From assembly GCA_031419835.1 (NCBI GenBank), contig JANOLP010000055.1, positions 1 to 37,256 of the forward strand: DNA of 37,256 bases. The letters run 5' to 3'. Of this stretch, positions 33,231 to 37,256 are shown in pieces; the stretch's first letter is position 1, and every line of letters starts with the position of its first letter. Below the pieces are notes generated by a model, which was given only the letters and a program-made list of their open reading frames with translations, searched no databases and had not been told where the DNA came from. Position numbers and translations under genes: made by a program. Origin of the DNA: JALYOK01 sp031419835 (GTDB lineage Bacteria; Pseudomonadota; Gammaproteobacteria; Burkholderiales; JALYOK01).

Positions 33231-34439
33231 TTGTTGCCGGTGAAATCGTCCTTGGCGTGGCCTCACTGGTTGTTAATCACGTTGTCCGCTTTGTATTTCA
33301 TCCTATTTGGTGTGCTGTCACTGGCCTGGTCGGCGGATGGCGATGACTTGCTAATCTTTCACGCCGCCGGCAGCGCTACGCTAGAAGGCTTGGATCCCTA
33401 TACGCCAGGCCGTTTTTCCGATCCCTTTTCTTATCCCCCGGCTTGGGTACCGTTTTGTGTGGTGTTGAGCCTGATGCCTGCGCAGGTCGCGGTATGGGTA
33501 TGGAAGATTTTGAGCGTTTTGTTTATCATCGGAGTAGTGCGGTTATCGTTGGAGTTGATGTTTGGCCAGCGCGAGCCCAGCCCCATGCAGCGCACAATAG
33601 TTTGGTGTTATGCGTTGTTGCTGTGGCCCACGTCGATTACGCTGTTCGACGGCAATACGCCACTATGTGTGCTGTTCTTCGCGCTACTCGGTTTACGGCT
33701 CTCATCGCGTGGTCGTCCTTATTGGGCGGGCGCGTGTTTGGGCTTTAGCCTGATCAAGCCCAACGTGGTTCTCCCCCTGTTCGCGCTTCTTTTGGTTCAA
33801 GCGAAATGGCGTTTGCTTTTAGCCGCTTTGATCGTTGTGGGATTGTTCACATTTTGGGGAGTCCATCTAACCGGAATCGGGCTCGGGGACTATCTCTCAG
33901 CGTTGAAGGTCTACAATGTCGCCAATGCCGCGACCGACAGCAGCAGCGTCGGGTTCGCGAAATTGGTGACGCTCATGAGCGGGATCGGCTCGGGCCAAGC
34001 GCGTTTGGTCGCCGTAGGTACGGGCGCGCTAGTCATCGTAATCCTACTTGCACTCCACTTTCGTCGCCCGTCGTCAACCCGCAAATTAGAATCGGATCCC
34101 GCCCTGCCGGCTTATTTACTGCTTGGCGTCGGATTCCTCGGCGCACGCGGCTATGATTTAGTGTTCGTTATCCCAATCTTCGTATGGTTAATCAGTTTGG
34201 CCGACCAAACACGCTGGCTGGTGTGGTCGGCTTTGCTGATGGCGGCGTCCTTCTTGATTCCCCAACGTGCGATAGAACTCGCCTACGAACGCATACTCTC
34301 CGAGATTTTACCGGTAACGGTTTACGATATTTTGCTCGGCCCCTTTCGCAGTTGGGCGGTGCTGGCGTTACTGCTTTTGTCGATCCTGCTCTTTGTCAGG
34401 CTGAGTCGCGATAGGTGGTCCAACAGTCAAGTTCTCTAA
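33231..34439 (+). CDS. Polyprenol-phosphate mannosyltransferase-like membrane protein (GT87/DUF2029)
   Basis: A 402-residue polytopic membrane protein with about nine to ten hydrophobic segments. The GT87/DUF2029 pattern is seen in the acidic segment after the first helix (SADGDDLLIFHAAGSATLEGLDPYTPGRFSDPFSYPP) and the later LIKPNVVLPLFALLL. Family members transfer sugars from polyprenol-phosphate donors. The start is uncertain: I give TTG 33231, but GTG 33240 is equally possible and neither has a good Shine-Dalgarno. The acceptor cannot be told. Confidence 0.75.
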   Translation: MLPVKSSLAWPHWLLITLSALYFILFGVLSLAWSADGDDLLIFHAAGSATLEGLDPYTPGRFSDPFSYPPAWVPFCVVLSLMPAQVAVWVWKILSVLFIIGVVRLSLELMFGQREPSPMQRTIVWCYALLLWPTSITLFDGNTPLCVLFFALLGLRLSSRGRPYWAGACLGFSLIKPNVVLPLFALLLVQAKWRLLLAALIVVGLFTFWGVHLTGIGLGDYLSALKVYNVANAATDSSSVGFAKLVTLMSGIGSGQARLVAVGTGALVIVILLALHFRRPSSTRKLESDPALPAYLLLGVGFLGARGYDLVFVIPIFVWLISLADQTRWLVWSALLMAASFLIPQRAIELAYERILSEILPVTVYDILLGPFRSWAVLALLLLSILLFVRLSRDRWSNSQVL

Positions 34440-34522
34440 GCAAAGACATGCAAACTAGCGTAAAGTGAATTCGTTCGCGGGCACCGCAGAGCCAGCAAAA
34501 TAATCGCTATTCTTCCGAAAAT

Positions 34523-34551
34523 TTGTCGGAATCGCGAAGATAGGCTAGAAT
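34523..34551 (+). promoter_or_regulatory. Sigma-70-like promoter of tRNA-Val
   Basis: TTGTCG (34523-34528), a 17-bp gap, then TAGAAT (34546-34551). A transcript would begin near 34558, about six bases before the tRNA. Confidence 0.75.
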
Positions 34552-34563
34552 TCGCATCGAATT

Positions 34564-34640
34564 AGGCGGATAGCTCAGTTGGTTAGAGCACCACCTTGAC
34601 ATGGTGGGGGTCGTTGGTTCGAATCCAATTCCGCCTACCA
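34564..34640 (+). tRNA. tRNA-Val (anticodon GAC)
   Basis: A 77-nt tRNA with acceptor AGGCGGA/TCCGCCT, encoded CCA, D-arm AGCTCAGTTGGTTAGAGC, anticodon arm CCACC-TTGACAT-GGTGG (anticodon GAC) and T-arm GTTGG-TTCGAAT-CCAAT. The sequence immediately after it looks like an integration boundary. Confidence 0.98.
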
Positions 34641-35025
34641 ATACTGGCGCGGCATTTCGGCCAGTCATTGGTTCCCGTCTCCAAGCCTAGTTTGCCACTT
34701 TTTTGCCACATTCCGTCCTAAAGTTCCTGTTTCGTTGGAGCGGCAAGCTGATCTGGTACAGCTTCGTCGTCGCCGGTTACGCCGCGTTCCTGCTGCTAGA
34801 CCTCCTCGGCGCGATGATCGGTGGCTTGACCTATATGTCGATCCAAACTGATCGCGCCACCCGAGTCAGCCACCATAGTTCGTTCTATGTCTTTCGGCTT
34901 AAGCCGAAAGACATATTCCATTGCAATTTCAAGATTGCTAAACTCGCCATTGATGTTAGCCACGCGAGCGTTGTGTGCGTTTTTTTCATCACACCGCAAA
35001 CCTGAATTATTCCAAGGAGGCGAAA
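34641..35025. other. Post-tRNA scar region, no confident gene
   Basis: This 385-bp stretch holds a hairpin just after the tRNA (ACTGGC/GCCAGT, 34643-34665), the direct repeat TTTGCCAC at 34691-34698 and 34703-34710, and a reading frame at 34703-35005 whose first part encodes a hydrophobic peptide but which I cannot match to a family and treat as a remnant. A 28-bp perfect palindrome lies at 34887-34914. The layout fits the edge of an element inserted at tRNA-Val. Confidence 0.55.
34887..34914. repeat. Perfect 28-bp palindrome
   Basis: ATGTCTTTCGGCTT is followed directly by its reverse complement with no loop. It is not followed by a T-run, so it is not an obvious terminator. It lies 112 bp upstream of the lipoprotein start. 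Confidence 0.85.
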
Positions 35026-36495
35026 TTGGAATCAAGAAATCGACAGAATCTGCTAACGGCTGGAATTTGTCTCATCCTGACATTGACCGGCTGCTCGGCC
35101 AATCTTGCAAGCAAAGTTTCAGAAGGGGCGTTTGTTTCACTGGAAAAACAAGATTTTTCGCAGTATATGGCGAATAACTATTGCCGATTTTTAGAGATTC
35201 GAGCGCTGCTGAACAACGAAATTGAGCCAAACGTGCTGATGGCGCCAGTCGATTCAAAAAAAAATGAATGTCGCGTATCTAGGCGTGAAGTTAACAGTTC
35301 CAATATTGCTGAGGAGTTAACGCATTTTCTCGGCTCCGGCTACGCCTACGTCGATCTCCGCTGCGAGGAGTATTTTGACAATTTGCATCACTTTTATAAA
35401 AAGAAACGGGAAGACGTCAATATTTCAAACGTTGTGACGGGTGCGCTGGGAGGCATTCTTGCTGCGATACAGGCTTCGGCAAAATCGATTGCACTTGTCG
35501 CCATAGGTGGTACGTCGACGACGGCGTCGATAGAAAACTATGGTAGCAGCCTCTTATTTGAATTAGATCCCTCCGCCACTCAAGGGCTTGTGCTCAAGGC
35601 GCAAAAAGCATTTCAAGCAGAAGTCGCATCGCGCAACGTCACGCAAAGTTTTCCGGAGACACTGGGTGCGGTTAGCGAGTACGCGCGGCTTTGTCTTCCG
35701 CCCAGGATTGAGAAATTGGTCACCGAGGCGGTACGTAGTGCAGATCCAAAGGATCTCAGTAGCGAAAAACCTAGCGAAGTAACGAACAGAAGTTTGATGG
35801 GCGCTGTCGGGAAAACGCTTAGATTGAGCAGGCCTTTGACCACCGAAGAGGAGCAATTTCTCTATGCATTATTGGTGCTAAGAGACGAACAAGACGTCGA
35901 CACCCTGCAACTGATAAAAGCAAAACTGGCAAATGATCTTCAAGCAGTATTGTTCAACGGTGACGACTTGTTAGCATCCGATGACGTTGCGGTGGCGCGT
36001 AGTATGTTGACGCAAATGGACGAAGGATTCAAGCAGAAAAGTGCAGATGCATTGGCGCAGCTGAAACCAGCTGTTGCGGATGTCCCGCCTTCTGCAAATG
36101 CGGCGGCCATTGAATCGAGTGTGGCAACCAATGTCGTAATTAATGAAGAATTAACGAACACGTTAAAAACAGCGTTGGCGGAACAACGATTGTCGACCAC
36201 CCAGGCACTAGCGCTGGCCGCCGCGGTCGACGGAAACTACGAAAGTTTTTCGCCGTCGGTGAAGGCAAGAATCGAAAGAGATTTGGGTAGCAACATTACA
36301 AACAAAGTATTTGATACTGATGGAAAGCCCCAACTTTTGATGACAAATGAGCTTGCGAAAGCTTTCCAAGCGAATTCAAACTTGGCGGGTGCTGCGAAAA
36401 TTTATCAGGAGCGCTTAAAGGCTGAGTCAGAATCGCGTAAGGCAAGGAAAACTCAAACGAAGATTCAACCGTTGCCGAATATCGGTGTTAAGTGA
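35026..36495 (+). CDS. Hypothetical lipoprotein
   Basis: A 489-residue protein I do not recognise. A lipoprotein signal is clear: hydrophobic residues 9-20 and the lipobox LTGC with C23 as the lipidated cysteine. The region around residues 130-165 is hydrophobic (VVTGALGGILAAIQASAKSIALVAIGG) and may be a membrane-associated hairpin. The C-terminal half is alpha-helical and rich in alanine, glutamine and lysine. TTG 35026 is chosen because AAGGAGG precedes it at ideal spacing; the frame open to 34975 lacks any such site. Base composition is visibly more AT-rich than the upstream genes, consistent with acquired DNA. Confidence 0.75.
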   Translation: MESRNRQNLLTAGICLILTLTGCSANLASKVSEGAFVSLEKQDFSQYMANNYCRFLEIRALLNNEIEPNVLMAPVDSKKNECRVSRREVNSSNIAEELTHFLGSGYAYVDLRCEEYFDNLHHFYKKKREDVNISNVVTGALGGILAAIQASAKSIALVAIGGTSTTASIENYGSSLLFELDPSATQGLVLKAQKAFQAEVASRNVTQSFPETLGAVSEYARLCLPPRIEKLVTEAVRSADPKDLSSEKPSEVTNRSLMGAVGKTLRLSRPLTTEEEQFLYALLVLRDEQDVDTLQLIKAKLANDLQAVLFNGDDLLASDDVAVARSMLTQMDEGFKQKSADALAQLKPAVADVPPSANAAAIESSVATNVVINEELTNTLKTALAEQRLSTTQALALAAAVDGNYESFSPSVKARIERDLGSNITNKVFDTDGKPQLLMTNELAKAFQANSNLAGAAKIYQERLKAESESRKARKTQTKIQPLPNIGVK

Positions 36496-36621
36496 GGCGG
36501 AACCTGCGCTTCTTCGATTTAGTGCCGGATTAATCCTCGGGCATTGATGGAATAAGCATCGGAGCCCAACTCCTATTGGCGGCGCGAATAAACGTGCATT
36601 AACAAGAGATGAGATAGCCAA

Positions 36622-37029
36622 ATGCTACGGATTGTGTCTTTCGCGATAATGCTCGTCGTCGTTTATGCGCCGCATGCGTTTAGCGAATCCTATTACGTCG
36701 ATCCAAATGCGCCAGCATTAGGTACTGGATTAAGTCAGGCCAGCCCTGCAAAAACACTCTTGGCCCTGACCACGAGCCTTGCTAATAGCAATGCGAGCGT
36801 GCAATGCGGTGACACCATCTTCCTACTCGCTGGAAAAGGTATTGTCCATTCCGCGCAGGAATACCAGAGCCAAATGGCATGCAACGGACCTGGTTTTATC
36901 CTAGTAAAGCCGTATGAGCAGTTGATTCCCCTAAAAAGTAAAGCCGTGATTGATGCATCAACCTACCATACAGGAAAAGGCGGCCTTTTCGTCGCGCCTA
37001 ATTCAACTAAGGGATTTAGTAATTACTAA
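36622..37029 (+). CDS. Secreted protein, N-terminal part of a beta-helix-like protein, probably truncated
   Basis: A 135-residue exported protein with a signal peptide (residues 1-21, cleavage after AFS). The mature start SYYVDPNAPALGTGLSQASPAKTLLAL resembles the entry segment of right-handed parallel beta-helix proteins (the YYVDP...G...P..T. pattern), which are normally several hundred residues long. The frame ends soon after, and an unrelated-looking ORF with its own promoter-like and Shine-Dalgarno sequence follows 47 bp later. This suggests the gene was cut by an insertion. I cannot exclude an intact short protein. Confidence 0.6.
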   Translation: MLRIVSFAIMLVVVYAPHAFSESYYVDPNAPALGTGLSQASPAKTLLALTTSLANSNASVQCGDTIFLLAGKGIVHSAQEYQSQMACNGPGFILVKPYEQLIPLKSKAVIDASTYHTGKGGLFVAPNSTKGFSNY

Positions 37030-37038
37030 AATACCGTT

Positions 37039-37044
37039 TATAAT
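37039..37044 (+). promoter_or_regulatory. -10-like TATAAT before the terminal ORF
   Basis: A consensus TATAAT lies 33 bp before ATG 37077, which also has GGAG about nine bases upstream. No good -35 is visible. Confidence 0.4.
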
Positions 37045-37076
37045 ATCTTCATCCTGCACATACGGAGATGTTACGC

Positions 37077-37256
37077 ATGAAGACAACCACCCTGGCCCGC
37101 AACGGCGTATCGACAGAGATGGTGGATTTGATTGGGCGGCTGGTTGAATTGATTGCCTGGCCAGCGCGGCGTCGCGCGATGGGTGATGTAACGATGGTGT
37201 TGCTCGATGGTAAACGACGTGTGGCGGAGAATGTGTTTGGCTGGAATCGACGTGCC
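37077..37256 (+). CDS. Partial ORF, possible transposase N-terminus, runs off window
   Basis: Sixty codons are open to the window edge, beginning MKTTTLARNGVSTEM and ending KRRVAENVFGWNRRA. The WNRR-ending segment recalls the N-terminal region of some DDE transposases, but I cannot name a family from this fragment. It has a good Shine-Dalgarno (GGAG) and follows an apparently truncated gene, which fits an insertion sequence whose left end lies between about 37000 and 37077. No terminal inverted repeat can be confirmed because the right end is outside. Confidence 0.45.
   Translation, partial: MKTTTLARNGVSTEMVDLIGRLVELIAWPARRRAMGDVTMVLLDGKRRVAENVFGWNRRA

Noticed and set aside
34703..35005. Real gene for a 100-residue hydrophobic protein after tRNA-Val
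   Set aside because: It starts from TTG without a Shine-Dalgarno, runs through the 28-bp palindrome and overlaps the leader of the lipoprotein; treated as a remnant.

Overview
The window looks like a piece of a proteobacterial chromosome, most likely a betaproteobacterium. AccA has the betaproteobacterial N-terminal pattern (RFVQDDSAVDIS), accA is followed directly by tilS, and pncC, pgpA, thiL, nusB, ribH, ribBA, ribE, ribD, nrdR and glyA lie in one same-strand run. Taxonomy is inferred from remembered gene order and family features, not from a search. Most of the window is dense core metabolism; the last 2.6 kb, after a tRNA-Val, looks like the start of an accessory island.

Layout. 1-8191 holds a ThDP-dependent acetolactate-synthase-like enzyme (-), an MHS-type MFS transporter (+), a REP-associated tyrosine transposase with its own paired REPs, two acyl-CoA ligases, and a MaoC hydratase between them. 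8192-8702 holds an exact 5' half of a tRNA-Ser gene followed by the intact tRNA-Ser(UGA). 8703-19786 is all minus strand: a fused indolepyruvate oxidoreductase, glyA, nrdR, the riboflavin genes, nusB, thiL, pgpA and pncC, mostly with short gaps or overlapping stops and starts. 19931-24688 is plus strand: a hotdog thioesterase, an FAH-type hydratase, a membrane protein and a long DUF349 protein. 24689-24831 is an IS5-like MITE. 24842-26675 is a minus-strand anti-sigma/ECF sigma pair with a PduO-type adenosyltransferase upstream. 26816-34439 is plus strand: gamma-glutamyltransferase, sulfite dehydrogenase SorAB, AccA, TilS, a c-type heme DUF3365 protein and a GT87-like membrane protein. From 34564 come tRNA-Val(GAC), an integration-like scar, an unknown lipoprotein, a short secreted protein that looks truncated, and the start of an ORF running off the window.

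The genes make sense as cofactor supply (FMN/FAD, ThDP, one-carbon, B12), CoA-thioester metabolism (two ligases, hydratase, thioesterase, aromatic 2-oxoacid oxidoreductase, acetyl-CoA carboxylase) and sulfur/glutathione turnover (GGT, SorAB).

The most unusual content is between the genes. At least five unrelated small repeat families occur. The one I find most interesting is a set of eight short intergenic hairpins: six share a 14-nt core CCGC(AT/GC)NNNNNTTG, two are variants, the arms differ from copy to copy, and all eight are in the same orientation. I do not recognise it as any described element.
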